DNA of 8,841 bases from a bacterium (GTDB taxonomy: Bacteria > ARS69). The stretch is taken from the NCBI GenBank assembly GCA_025774865.1, contig JALGZO010000638.1:1-8841 (forward strand), given 5' to 3'. Of the stretch, positions 1 to 7,032 are shown in pieces. The number at the start of each line of letters is the position of its first letter. The stretch's first letter is position 1. The notes under the pieces were generated by a model that ran no database searches, had not been told where the DNA came from, and saw only the letters and a list, made by a program, of their open reading frames with translations. Made by a program: the position numbers and the translations under genes.

Positions 1-753
1 GATGGGCATCTCCCCGATCTCGTCGAGAAAGAGCGTTCCGGAGTTGGCGATCTCGAGGAGCCCCTGCTTCTTGTCTTTCGCGTCCGTGAACGCGCCCTTC
101 TCGTACCCGAACAGCTCGCTTTCGAGCAGGTTTTCGGGGAGGCCCGCGCAGTTGATCGCCAGGAATGGCCGGCGCTCCTCGCGGTGCGACATGTGGTGGA
201 TCGCCTTCGCGACGAGCTCCTTCCCCGTGCCCGATTCACCCTGGATCAGTACCGTGGCCGCCGACGACGCAGCGAGCTTCTCGATGATGTCGACGACCGA
301 CGTCATGCGCGGTGAGTTTCCGATGATGAACCGATCGCTCTCGCGGTTGCCGATCCGGATCTGTCGCGCGGTTTGTGCCGCCCGGGCGGTGTCGATGTTG
401 ACCATGGCGTCGGAAACGAGATCGATCACGTGGCTCAGCTCGAACGGCTTCGGCAAGAAGTAGTAAGCCCCCCGCTGGAGGGCATCCGAACGAGATCCTT
501 CTTCGCCGTACGCCGACATCATGACGACGATCGTGTTGCCGTACAGGCGGCGAACGTCTTGCAAGATGTCCATCCCGTCGCGGCCGGGCAGCCGCACGTC
601 GAGGAAGACGAGGTCACGCGGCCTCTCGCGGAGCATGTCGAGGCATTCTTCCCCCGTGGTGGCCTCGTCCACGTGGTGCCCGTGCTGCTCGAGACCGATA
701 CGAAGGGACCAACGGAGATTCTTTTCGTCGTCGACGATCAGGATGTCGGCCAT
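1..753 (-). CDS. Sigma-54-dependent NtrC-family response regulator (C-terminus beyond window)
   Basis: This is the N-terminal 251 residues of a two-component transcription activator; the frame runs open off the left edge, so the rest of the AAA+ domain and any DNA-binding helix-turn-helix are not seen. Residues 1-120 are a receiver domain with acidic pocket D8/D9, phospho-acceptor D52, S80 and K102 (in LPKPF). Residues about 138-251 begin the sigma-54 activator ATPase: Walker A GESGTGKE at 172-179, the sigma-54 contact loop as GAFTDA at 220-225 (canonical GAFTGA), and Walker B around GTLFLDEI at 239-246. The ATG start lies inside the end of the kinase gene (16-base overlap) behind a GGGAG ribosome site about 8 bases upstream. 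Family knowledge: phosphorylated, oligomerised activators of this type remodel sigma-54 RNA polymerase. Pairing with a cytoplasmic PAS kinase and the motility setting suggest an FlrC/FleR-like flagellar regulator, but that is inference; AtoC- or NtrC-like roles remain possible. Confidence 0.95.
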   Translation of the reverse strand, partial: MADILIVDDEKNLRWSLRIGLEQHGHHVDEATTGEECLDMLRERPRDLVFLDVRLPGRDGMDILQDVRRLYGNTIVVMMSAYGEEGSRSDALQRGAYYFLPKPFELSHVIDLVSDAMVNIDTARAAQTARQIRIGNRESDRFIIGNSPRMTSVVDIIEKLAASSAATVLIQGESGTGKELVAKAIHHMSHREERRPFLAINCAGLPENLLESELFGYEKGAFTDAKDKKQGLLEIANSGTLFLDEIGEMPI

Positions 754-2465
754 CTGGCTTCTCCCGGGTCGGTTCCGGCTCCGACGATGTTCAGCGGCAG
801 GGTCACGATGGCCCGGGCACCCCGCCCCGGCTCGTTCTCCATGCGCAAGGTTCCGCCGTGTTGGCGCAGGATATTGCGGGAGATGGACAGACCGAGCCCG
901 GTTCCTCCCGGCTTCGTGGTAAAGAAAGGATCGAAGATGCGCTCGCGAATCGCCGACGGCACGCCGGGACCGCCGTCCTGAACGACGATGCACAGTTCGC
1001 GCCCCGCGCGGGCCGCCTGGACGTCGGCGGTCGCGCTGACCTCGCCTCCTTCCGAGGTGGCCTCGACTGCGTTGAGAAGCACGTTGAGGAGCACCTGCAG
1101 GAGCTGATCCCGGTCCGCCAGCGGTTCGGGCAGGTCGCGGTTCACCGACACGCGAATCGTGATGCCACGTTCCGACGCGCGACCGGTGGCCAAGCGGTGC
1201 GCGCGGTCGAGCAACTCATCGGTGCGGACCCGGGTGCGCTTCGGGGCGGGCGGCTTGGCGAACTGCAGGAGACTCTCGACGATGCGGTCGAGCCGCCGGC
1301 TCTCTTCCAAGATGACATCGACGAAGCGGACGAGATCGTCGCTGGATTCGACGCGACCGCGCAGGATTTCGGCGGTCGTTCGGATGCCCGCGAGCGGGTT
1401 CCTGATCTCGTGCGCGACGCCGGCCGACAGCCGTCCGAGCGCCGCGAGACGGTCACTCTTGCGAAACTCCTCCTCGACCTCCCGGCGCCGGGAGAGATCG
1501 GAGAACAGGACGAGCACCCCGCCGGCGAGGTGCGACACTTTGATGGAAACGGAAACGCGCCGGCCGCGGCATGAGGTGACGTGCGTTTCGGTCTCATCGA
1601 GCGAGCCTCCGGCCAGGACGCTTCGCAGAATCTCGACGAGATGTCGATCGCTCGCGAACACCTCTTCGAGCGCCTTCCCTTCGATCTCCTCCACTTCGAT
1701 CGCCAGCATCTCGGCGAATGCGGGATTCGCGAAGGCGACCCTTCCGGCGGCGTCGAGCTTGAGGAGACCACCGCGCACCGTCTGGAGGATGCGGGCGCGG
1801 AGGCGCTCGCGCGTCAGAAGCTCCTCGCGGGAAGAGTGGCTCTCGAGCCCCTCGGCCAGCAGCGCGACCACCGAGTCGGCATAGGCGGGGCCGAGCTCTT
1901 CGGCCGGTCGCCGGCCCGCCCGCACCAAGGCGACGAGTCCGGCCGCCGGGGGATCCCCCCCACCGACCGGGATCCACCACGCGTCGGTTCCCTTCCGGGT
2001 CGAGGGCCGGAGGGTGGTCGCGGCCGCATCGGCGGCTTCCGGAGCCGCCCGTCGGGCGTTCCGGGCGGAGACGCGCCAGAGATCCGCGGTCTCCCACCCT
2101 TCGTCCGAGCTTCGGAGGACACCCACGCCGACGGCGTCGAGGGCACGACCGCACACCTCGGCGAGGCCTTCGCCGAAGGGGCCCTTCGGTCCGGGAGCCG
2201 CGAGGAAACGCGCCAGCGCCTGCAGCCGGGTGAGCTGCTCGACTTCGCGGGAAAGGGACTTGTTGGCGCCGCGGAGCGATTCGGCCTGTTCGAACACGAG
2301 GCGGCCGAATCGGCGGCGCTCCGCCTCCAGTCGGGAGCTCGAGTCGCGCAGATCCTGGAAGAACGCGTCCGCCTCGTGGACCAGCTCGGAGAGCGCCCAC
2401 GTTTCCAGGAGGCCCTCTTCGTCGTGCTCCGCCGTGAGGACCGGGTCGTCCTCCGGGGCGGTCAT
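738..2465 (-). CDS. Cytoplasmic GAF-PAS sensor histidine kinase
   Basis: A 575-residue kinase that should phosphorylate the regulator encoded directly after it. No membrane segment or signal peptide is visible, so it acts in the cytoplasm. Residues about 35-85 look like a coiled coil, about 85-205 fit a divergent GAF domain, and 222-325 a PAS domain ([19 protein letters not shown] region). HisKA follows at about 338-405 with phospho-acceptor H352 in AHEIRNPL. The ATPase domain spans about 448-558 with N-box N461/N465, G1 box DGGPG at 497-501, F box FDPFF at 511-515 and G2 box GTGLGL at 521-526, so every catalytic box is intact. The HEIRNPL type is that of NtrB/AtoS/FlrB kinases, which pair with sigma-54 activators. 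The ATG overlaps the PilZ gene's stop as ATGA, implying coupled translation. A GTG at 3194 in the same frame would give 818 residues, but that extension only reads the PilZ gene out of frame. The ligands of the GAF and PAS domains cannot be told. Confidence 0.95.
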   Translation of the reverse strand: MTAPEDDPVLTAEHDEEGLLETWALSELVHEADAFFQDLRDSSSRLEAERRRFGRLVFEQAESLRGANKSLSREVEQLTRLQALARFLAAPGPKGPFGEGLAEVCGRALDAVGVGVLRSSDEGWETADLWRVSARNARRAAPEAADAAATTLRPSTRKGTDAWWIPVGGGDPPAAGLVALVRAGRRPAEELGPAYADSVVALLAEGLESHSSREELLTRERLRARILQTVRGGLLKLDAAGRVAFANPAFAEMLAIEVEEIEGKALEEVFASDRHLVEILRSVLAGGSLDETETHVTSCRGRRVSVSIKVSHLAGGVLVLFSDLSRRREVEEEFRKSDRLAALGRLSAGVAHEIRNPLAGIRTTAEILRGRVESSDDLVRFVDVILEESRRLDRIVESLLQFAKPPAPKRTRVRTDELLDRAHRLATGRASERGITIRVSVNRDLPEPLADRDQLLQVLLNVLLNAVEATSEGGEVSATADVQAARAGRELCIVVQDGGPGVPSAIRERIFDPFFTTKPGGTGLGLSISRNILRQHGGTLRMENEPGRGARAIVTLPLNIVGAGTDPGEARWPTS

Positions 2466-3172
2466 GCGTTCGGTTCGCCCGTGTCGCCCGGACGATCCTG
2501 CACGGCCCGCTGCAGCAGATAGATGTAGCGGGTGATCCGCTCCTTCACCTCGTCGCTGACCTCCAGAAACTCGACGGCGAGGAACCAGGTAGCCCTCGCC
2601 CCGGGCGATGCCCGCCCGGCGTCCCGGATGATCTCGACCCGAAGCGGCGCCGGGGACTCCCCGTCGGGGAGTTCCAGCGTGAGGTCGAGAATCGAGCCCT
2701 CCGGGTACAGCTCGGGTGACTCCATCAGGAGCCCCCCACCCGACAGGTTCACCGTGACGCCGCGGGAGGGTGGTCCCGGCGGCGGCGTCCCCGGCAACGG
2801 AGAGACCGGATCGATCTCGAGAGGCACGTTCGCGCCGAGACGGAAGAAGCTCCGGCGCTGGACGCGACGGATCGAGCGATCCGGGCCGGTGATCAGAATT
2901 GTCGGAATCGGCCCCGGAAACCGTTCCAGGATCCGGCACTCGTACTCGTAGTGAGCGCCGTCCCGGCTGAAGTGGACCTGAAGCGGCTCGCCGGGAGGAA
3001 TCGGGAGAATCGTGCCCCGAAAGGAGGGCGCGTAGACCTTGAAGCCCTCGTCGCGCTGCTCGAGGATCTTCGTCACATAGGACCCTTCGAAGGGCCCCGT
3101 CGGAATCGCGAGCAGGATACGCTGATTGACCGGAGGTCGGGGTACGGAATCCCCGACTGAGGGCTCTGTCAC
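2462..3172 (-). CDS. YcgR-like PilZ domain protein (c-di-GMP receptor)
   Basis: A 236-residue protein with a YcgR-type N-terminal beta domain (about residues 18-98) followed by a PilZ domain (about 100-222). The c-di-GMP motifs are present: the arginine cluster IRRVQRRSFFR at 101-111 (RxxxR as R102/R106 or R103/R107) and NLSGGG at 142-147 (N-x-S-x-x-G). A Pro/Gly-rich insert (about 122-137) lies between them. Family knowledge: YcgR-type proteins bind c-di-GMP and slow the flagellar motor or change its switching. Here the gene leads an operon with a sensor kinase and a sigma-54 regulator, so it could instead, or also, feed into that pair; this is inference. I chose the GTG at 3172 because AAGGAG lies 7 bases upstream; a GTG at 3175 is an alternative, and the TTG at 3217 adds residues that look non-coding. 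Its stop overlaps the kinase start as ATGA. No signal peptide or membrane segment is seen. Confidence 0.92.
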   Translation of the reverse strand: MTEPSVGDSVPRPPVNQRILLAIPTGPFEGSYVTKILEQRDEGFKVYAPSFRGTILPIPPGEPLQVHFSRDGAHYEYECRILERFPGPIPTILITGPDRSIRRVQRRSFFRLGANVPLEIDPVSPLPGTPPPGPPSRGVTVNLSGGGLLMESPELYPEGSILDLTLELPDGESPAPLRVEIIRDAGRASPGARATWFLAVEFLEVSDEVKERITRYIYLLQRAVQDRPGDTGEPNA

Positions 3173-3179
3173 CACACTT

Positions 3180-3185
3180 CTCCTT
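3180..3185 (-). promoter_or_regulatory. Ribosome binding site of the PilZ gene
   Basis: A strong AAGGAG sits 7 bases before the GTG at 3172 (4 bases before the adjacent in-frame GTG at 3175). It decides the PilZ start against the far upstream TTG at 3217. Confidence 0.75.
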
Positions 3186-3215
3186 CCCCACCACCAGGAC
3201 GTCGAGCCTGGAGGC

Positions 3216-3245
3216 AAGCTAGCAACGCCGAGCCGTGGCCGTCAA
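3216..3245 (-). promoter_or_regulatory. Candidate sigma-70-type promoter of the PilZ-kinase-regulator operon
   Basis: On the minus strand TTGACG (3245-3240) is followed, after 18 bases, by TAGCTT (3221-3216) preceded by TGC, which gives an extended -10 (TGnTAnnnT). The -35 is a 5/6 match; the -10 hexamer alone is weak (T, A and final T). Transcription would start near 3209, leaving a leader of about 37 bases with the AAGGAG site well placed. It lies in the only sizeable intergenic gap of the window, directly before the operon's first gene. Prediction by eye only. Confidence 0.4.
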
Positions 3246-3295
3246 TCACTTGGAAGTCGGCGGGGTCGCTCCGGACCCGAGGGCTCCAGCACGGA

Positions 3296-3323
3296 GAATC
3301 GGCCTCTCGGCCGCAACGCTTGA
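3296..3323 (-). promoter_or_regulatory. Possible sigma-28 (FliA)-type promoter upstream of the PilZ gene
   Basis: TCAAGCGT (3323-3316) and GCCGATTC (3303-3296), separated by 12 bases, resemble the flagellar sigma-28 consensus TAAAGTTT-N11-GCCGATAA: 5/8 and 6/8 matches, spacer one base long. The site would give a leader of about 115 bases before the PilZ start. In enterobacteria ycgR is a sigma-28-dependent late flagellar gene, which makes the position suggestive. The -10 overlaps one arm of a small hairpin (3300-3313), and chance occurrence in GC-rich DNA cannot be excluded. Confidence 0.27.
3300..3313 (-). other. Small GC hairpin after the TPR gene (weak terminator candidate)
   Basis: CGGCC-GAGA-GGCCG forms a 5-bp stem closed by a GNRA-type loop, starting about 27 bases after the TPR gene's stop. 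No T-run follows, so it does not meet the usual form of an intrinsic terminator. It may be an mRNA 3' end structure or chance. The rest of the gap 3173-3340 holds only the promoter candidates and the ribosome site described separately. Confidence 0.2.
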
Positions 3324-3340
3324 GCCGGCGGCGTCTCTGC

Positions 3341-5008
3341 CTACGAGACCGCGTCCAGCGCTCCTAGCCCTCGGGCCGCCTCGGGCAGGCCGGGTTCGAG
3401 CTTCAGGGCCTCTTCGTAACCGAATCGGGCGGCCTCGGGGGCATCGAGCTCCCGATAGCAGTCGGCGAGGCGGCTCACGACGCGGGCGTCGGGGCCGAGA
3501 CGTTCGAGATGCCGTTCGAACGCCCGTCGTGCGTCATCGGCTCGACCGATCCGGAGGAGCGCCTCGCCCGCCATCGCCTCGGTTCCCCGGGGCAGAGGTC
3601 GCCCGGAACACTGGTCGAAGACCGCCTCCAGTTCGTCGAGCGCCTCCCGGATCTCCCCCTGCTCGAGGCGCGCCGCGGCGAGGCCCACGCGGACTTCGGG
3701 TTCGTCGGCGAGGGCGCGTGCCCTCGAGTAATGATCGAAGGCAGTGGAGATATCCCCTTGTCTCAGTGCCAGATGTCCGAGATGAAGCGGTGCCGCCCAG
3801 TTCTCGGGGTCCAGCTTGAGCGCCCGGGCGAAGAGTCGGGCCGCCTCCTCTTCGTGATTGCGGGCGAACGCGAGGTGCGCCGCCAGGAGCGTGACGTCGG
3901 GGTCCTCCGCAGAATCGTCCGCGAGTCGGGTCAGCTGTCTCTCTGCCTCGTCCCAGGCCCCGGCTCGGATCAGCGCCCGGACGAGGGCTCGACTCGCACC
4001 CGGTTCGTCAGGCCAATCGTCGAGGATCTCACGGTACGCGACGGCCGCCTCAGCGGGTCGGTCGAGGATCTCGAGCACCGCTCCGAGCCTGAGGCGCACG
4101 GTGCGGGCAAGTCCCGCCACGGGGACGGGGACGCTCGAGCGACGCAGAGGCGCGGCGCGAGCCGCGGTGAGCTCCCGGAGGGCTCCGGGGAAGTCGTTCG
4201 CGCGTCGAAGAAGATCGCCCAGGCTGAAGCGCGCGAACGCGTCGTCCGGCCGGCGCTGGACGGCTTCGCGCAGAACGCGCTCCGCTTTCGCGGTGTCTCC
4301 GCGCTCGAGCTCCAGATGTCCGAGGAGGATCGCAGCCGCCTGAATCGCGTCGACGTCCGACGACTGCGTTTCGACACAGCGCTGGGCAACGCGACGAGCC
4401 TCATCGAGGTGCCCGGCCTGCGAGGCCGCCTGCGCGAGCTCGTACAGGAGGCCAGCGTCGTCGCGGCCCTCGTCGACCTCTCGTCGCAGGTGATCCAGGT
4501 GACGGTGAGCCTCGCGGATGGCCCGTCCGGGTTCGCGGGAGCCGGTGTGTCGCACGACGAGTGGGACCCTCATGACCGACGTTCTCGTCCGTTCGAGGGC
4601 CGGCCGGATGCGCTCGTGCACTCTTCCTTCGAACCGGTGCTCCGGCCGCACCGGTACGACCCGAAGCTGCCAGCAGGAAGTCACGGTGTTCGGATCTCCA
4701 CTCTCGTTCACGACAATGAGCTCGAACGCCGTCGACGTGCGCTGGCCCACCTCCTTTCGCAAGGCGGTGAGGTCCCTCGCCGAGATATGGTCGGTGACGT
4801 CGAGACACAACGCGTGCGAGGTCCGAACCTCGTCGAGGGCGCGGTTGCGCGCTCCCGCCGAGTCATCGGAGCGCGGGTACTCGTAGACGCGAACGCCCGC
4901 CGAGCACGCTTCGACCGGTGTCGCGTCGTCGGGGTCGGTGTCGACGACGATCACGTCGTCCGCCGTGGCGGCGAGTTCCGCGAGCCGCGACGCGAGGTTC
5001 GCGAACAA
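3341..5008 (-). CDS. Family 2 glycosyltransferase domain + TPR repeats, N-terminus frameshifted
   Basis: The intact frame gives up to 555 residues from a TTG at 5008. Residues about 4-155 resemble the GT-A fold of TPR-linked (SunS-like) family 2 glycosyltransferases: DDVIVVDT (17-24), RNRALDEV (54-61), LDVTD (69-73) and HRFEGRVHERI (124-134). Residues about 185-545 hold nine or ten TPR repeats, a protein-binding scaffold. The first strand of the fold, LTVCLIVRE, is encoded just upstream at 5024-4998 in another frame, reachable from a GTG at 5039 with a GGAAGG ribosome site 5 bases before it. The original gene therefore probably began at 5039 and now needs a frameshift near 5000. Key motifs are also altered: DTDPDD where DTGSTD is usual, and DVTD where the metal-binding DADE is usual. 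A role in glycosylating a surface or flagellar protein is possible from family and context. Loss of enzyme activity with retention of the TPR scaffold is equally possible. No membrane segment is seen. Confidence 0.8.
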   Translation of the reverse strand: MFANLASRLAELAATADDVIVVDTDPDDATPVEACSAGVRVYEYPRSDDSAGARNRALDEVRTSHALCLDVTDHISARDLTALRKEVGQRTSTAFELIVVNESGDPNTVTSCWQLRVVPVRPEHRFEGRVHERIRPALERTRTSVMRVPLVVRHTGSREPGRAIREAHRHLDHLRREVDEGRDDAGLLYELAQAASQAGHLDEARRVAQRCVETQSSDVDAIQAAAILLGHLELERGDTAKAERVLREAVQRRPDDAFARFSLGDLLRRANDFPGALRELTAARAAPLRRSSVPVPVAGLARTVRLRLGAVLEILDRPAEAAVAYREILDDWPDEPGASRALVRALIRAGAWDEAERQLTRLADDSAEDPDVTLLAAHLAFARNHEEEAARLFARALKLDPENWAAPLHLGHLALRQGDISTAFDHYSRARALADEPEVRVGLAAARLEQGEIREALDELEAVFDQCSGRPLPRGTEAMAGEALLRIGRADDARRAFERHLERLGPDARVVSRLADCYRELDAPEAARFGYEEALKLEPGLPEAARGLGALDAVS

Positions 5009-5020
5009 TCAGACACACCG

Positions 5021-5599
5021 TCAGACCCGGCTCGAACACGACGACCTTCCGCTTTCGGGGTCCGTCCGCGCGACCTCCTGACCGGTCTCGATGCCGGGGA
5101 GGCGACGGACGTCAGGGACGCTCAGTGCGGCACCCTCCGGAACGTCGCGCAGGAGGAGAAAGCGCCCGCCCGGATCCGGTCGGAACAAACGCGGTGGCTC
5201 CCGGTCGAACTCGTGGATCTCGCGGCGCAGGGTCGTGAGATCGAGCGTCGCGCCGCGCGCGAGCTTCTCGCCGGCGATCCAGACCGGTCGCCTGACCCGG
5301 ATGACGACGTTTGCGAGTCCTCGGGATACGATCCGATCTCCGACTCGACAGGAGACGGGGAGAGCGCAGGGACCGGGACGGGGCATCGGCTCGGGCCACG
5401 ACACGAGGACGACGGCGTCCACTCCGTCTTGAACGAGTGGTGGGAGCGACACGATCTCGAGCCGCGCGTCCGGAGGAGCGGCCTCCTGGAACGCCGATTC
5501 CACGGCAGCCCGGACCGCTCGAGCACTCGTTTCGGCGGGCTCCTCTGCGGGCGCGACCGTCGGAATGAGCGCCAACGCCAGCGCCGCGAGGAACTTCAT
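5021..5599 (-). CDS. flgA: Flagellar P-ring assembly protein FlgA-like, short at the C-terminus
   Basis: A 192-residue exported protein. Residues 1-18 form a signal peptide (hydrophobic run at 3-13, AxA cleavage site at A16-A18). The SAF/FlgA part follows: a beta strand region ending [16 protein letters not shown] (98-113), then [13 protein letters not shown] (116-128), [23 protein letters not shown] (starts at 145) and GIETGQEV (169-176). Family knowledge: FlgA is a periplasmic chaperone that helps FlgI form the flagellar P ring. After GQEV one expects about 50 more residues of alternating strands; here only 16 low-complexity residues follow before TGA, so the domain looks cut. C78 and C84 could form a disulfide. 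The ATG overlaps the chemoreceptor's stop as ATGA; the ribosome site is weak, fitting coupled translation. The end overlaps the likely original start of the glycosyltransferase gene by 19 bases. Another SAF-domain pilus or flagellar protein is the main alternative. Confidence 0.78.
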   Translation of the reverse strand: MKFLAALALALIPTVAPAEEPAETSARAVRAAVESAFQEAAPPDARLEIVSLPPLVQDGVDAVVLVSWPEPMPRPGPCALPVSCRVGDRIVSRGLANVVIRVRRPVWIAGEKLARGATLDLTTLRREIHEFDREPPRLFRPDPGGRFLLLRDVPEGAALSVPDVRRLPGIETGQEVARTDPESGRSSCSSRV

Positions 5600-7032
5600 C
5601 GCAAGACCCGGATCTCGTTCGCCACGTCGCGAACGACGTTGCTCCGGCGGCGTTCCTCGCGCAGCGCCGCCACCCATTCGCGCCCCGCTTGGCGGAGCTC
5701 TTCCGTCCAGCGCTCCAGCTCCGCCCGATCCCGCCCCTCCTGAAGGCGCTTGTCGCGGATGGCGCTCATCGCGCCCTCGAGTCGGGTCCGGAGGCTTTCT
5801 CGCACGGCGCCCATCTGCCACTGGGCCTCGAGCAGAGCCGTGACCTCGGCGAGCACGCTCCTCGTCGGAAGGACGACCTCCTCTTGGAACCGGTCGAACC
5901 GCTCGCACTCCTCATGAATCTGGCGAAGTCGGCTCGAGAGATCGCGCACGCCGCTCGATTGACTCTCGGCCGCGCCGACTGCCGCTTTCGCGGTATCGAC
6001 GTTCTTCCGGCCGAGCTCCGCGAGAACGGTCGTGATCTCGGAGGTTTCGCCCACGGCAAGCCGCACCTTCTTCGCGATGGCTCCAGCGTCGCCCATGCTC
6101 TGCACGGCCTTCGTGACTTCGTCCTGCAGTGACTTCGCGAGAATCTCGGTTTCCTTCGTGGAGCTGGACGCACGCTCGGAGAGGTTTCGCATCTCGTCCG
6201 CCACGACTCCGAATCCCTTCCCATGCTCGCCCGCCTGCGCCGCGATGATCGCCGCATTCAGCGCGAGCAGGTTCGTCTGCTCCGTGATGTCGTTGAGGAC
6301 GAGGAGAACCTGTCCGATCTCGCGCGAGCGCGCTTCGAGGCGTCGCACGAGCGTGCCGACGGCGTCCATTTGTGACTCGAGCTCGTCGGCACCGTGTCCG
6401 GCGCGGACGCAGGACTCGCGACCGGTCTTCGCGTTCTGGGAGAACAGTGACGAGACCTCGCCGAACGCGATGGAGCTCTGCAGCACCCCGTCGCATGCGT
6501 CCTGTGCCGTGCGAACCCCGCTCCCGAAATCCTCGATGAGCGTCGACATGCGGCGGAGTCCGGGGGTCTCGTCTCGCTTCGACGAGGAAAGATCGCGGCC
6601 CTTCCGGAGCGCAACCCCCACCGGTTCGTGCAGCTCCTGCCGACGATGTCGCAGCCGGTCTTCGTCCTGGAGTGCCGTCGCGAGCTCCGACAGCGACTCC
6701 TCCAGACGATCTTCTTCCCTGCGCAGGCCGCCGAAGGCCTCCAGGCGCACATCGTGGTCGGTGAGGTCGGCCGCGTCGTCCGGCGTGGCCTCCAGGAGAC
6801 GGGCGGCGAGCTCGTCTCCACTCTGCTGCCAGCGGCGCAGCGCCCGAAACGCCGGTCGAGCGACGAGGCCTCCCCCGACGACGGCGGCGAGCAAGCCGGC
6901 GACGATTCCGGCGACGAGCTCTCCAGCCGAAGCCCCCCGACCGAGGATAGGCATCGCGACCCCGAGCGCCGCCACGGCGGAGACGAGAGACACCGCCCAG
7001 GGATTGCTCGAAAGTCCGTTCCGCTTTCTCAT
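5596..7032 (-). CDS. Methyl-accepting chemotaxis protein without periplasmic sensor domain
   Basis: A 478-residue chemoreceptor. Two hydrophobic helices at about 12-30 and 38-57 are separated by only about 7 residues, so the protein is anchored by a hairpin and has no periplasmic ligand domain. The rest is a long cytoplasmic coiled-coil hairpin. Its tip, about 240-286, carries the signature that contacts CheA and Che[36 protein letters not shown] (begins at 247). The tip is roughly central, with arms of about 190 and 215 residues. Within it [10 protein letters not shown] stands where classical receptors have AAIEAARAGE. No C-terminal CheR/CheB-tethering pentapeptide is present; the tail from about 380 is charged and helical. 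A signal would have to be cytoplasmic or membrane-borne. The ATG overlaps the CheW stop as ATGA, with GGAG 8 bases upstream; position next to CheA and CheW makes them its likely partners. Confidence 0.92.
   Translation of the reverse strand: MRKRNGLSSNPWAVSLVSAVAALGVAMPILGRGASAGELVAGIVAGLLAAVVGGGLVARPAFRALRRWQQSGDELAARLLEATPDDAADLTDHDVRLEAFGGLRREEDRLEESLSELATALQDEDRLRHRRQELHEPVGVALRKGRDLSSSKRDETPGLRRMSTLIEDFGSGVRTAQDACDGVLQSSIAFGEVSSLFSQNAKTGRESCVRAGHGADELESQMDAVGTLVRRLEARSREIGQVLLVLNDITEQTNLLALNAAIIAAQAGEHGKGFGVVADEMRNLSERASSSTKETEILAKSLQDEVTKAVQSMGDAGAIAKKVRLAVGETSEITTVLAELGRKNVDTAKAAVGAAESQSSGVRDLSSRLRQIHEECERFDRFQEEVVLPTRSVLAEVTALLEAQWQMGAVRESLRTRLEGAMSAIRDKRLQEGRDRAELERWTEELRQAGREWVAALREERRRSNVVRDVANEIRVLR

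Noticed and set aside
738-3194. A single 818-residue frame that would fuse 243 extra residues onto the N-terminus of the histidine kinase
   Set aside because: The extra part overlaps the PilZ gene in another frame, is rich in Arg/Gly/Ser/Pro without domain features, and the ATGA overlap at 2462-2465 gives a natural start for the kinase.
3216-3245. A sigma-54 promoter (GG-N10-GC) before the PilZ gene
   Set aside because: A TTGC element is present at 3225-3222, but no GG lies at the required distance and the -24 box does not match TGGCAC.
3255-3290. GGGTC...GACCC inverted repeat as an intrinsic terminator for the TPR gene
   Set aside because: Only about 5 bp of stem and no following T-run; common by chance in such GC-rich DNA.
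4996-5006. Programmed +1 frameshift joining the two halves of the glycosyltransferase
   Set aside because: No slippery run, rare stop or stimulating structure stands out at GTTCGCGAACC, and a +1 shift would still leave the strand-helix connection about four residues short. A deletion or sequence error explains it more simply.
3509-5743. A 744-codon open frame on the plus strand
   Set aside because: It is the antisense shadow of the TPR/glycosyltransferase and FlgA genes; high GC removes stops from this frame, and the translation has no recognisable domain and spans two real genes.
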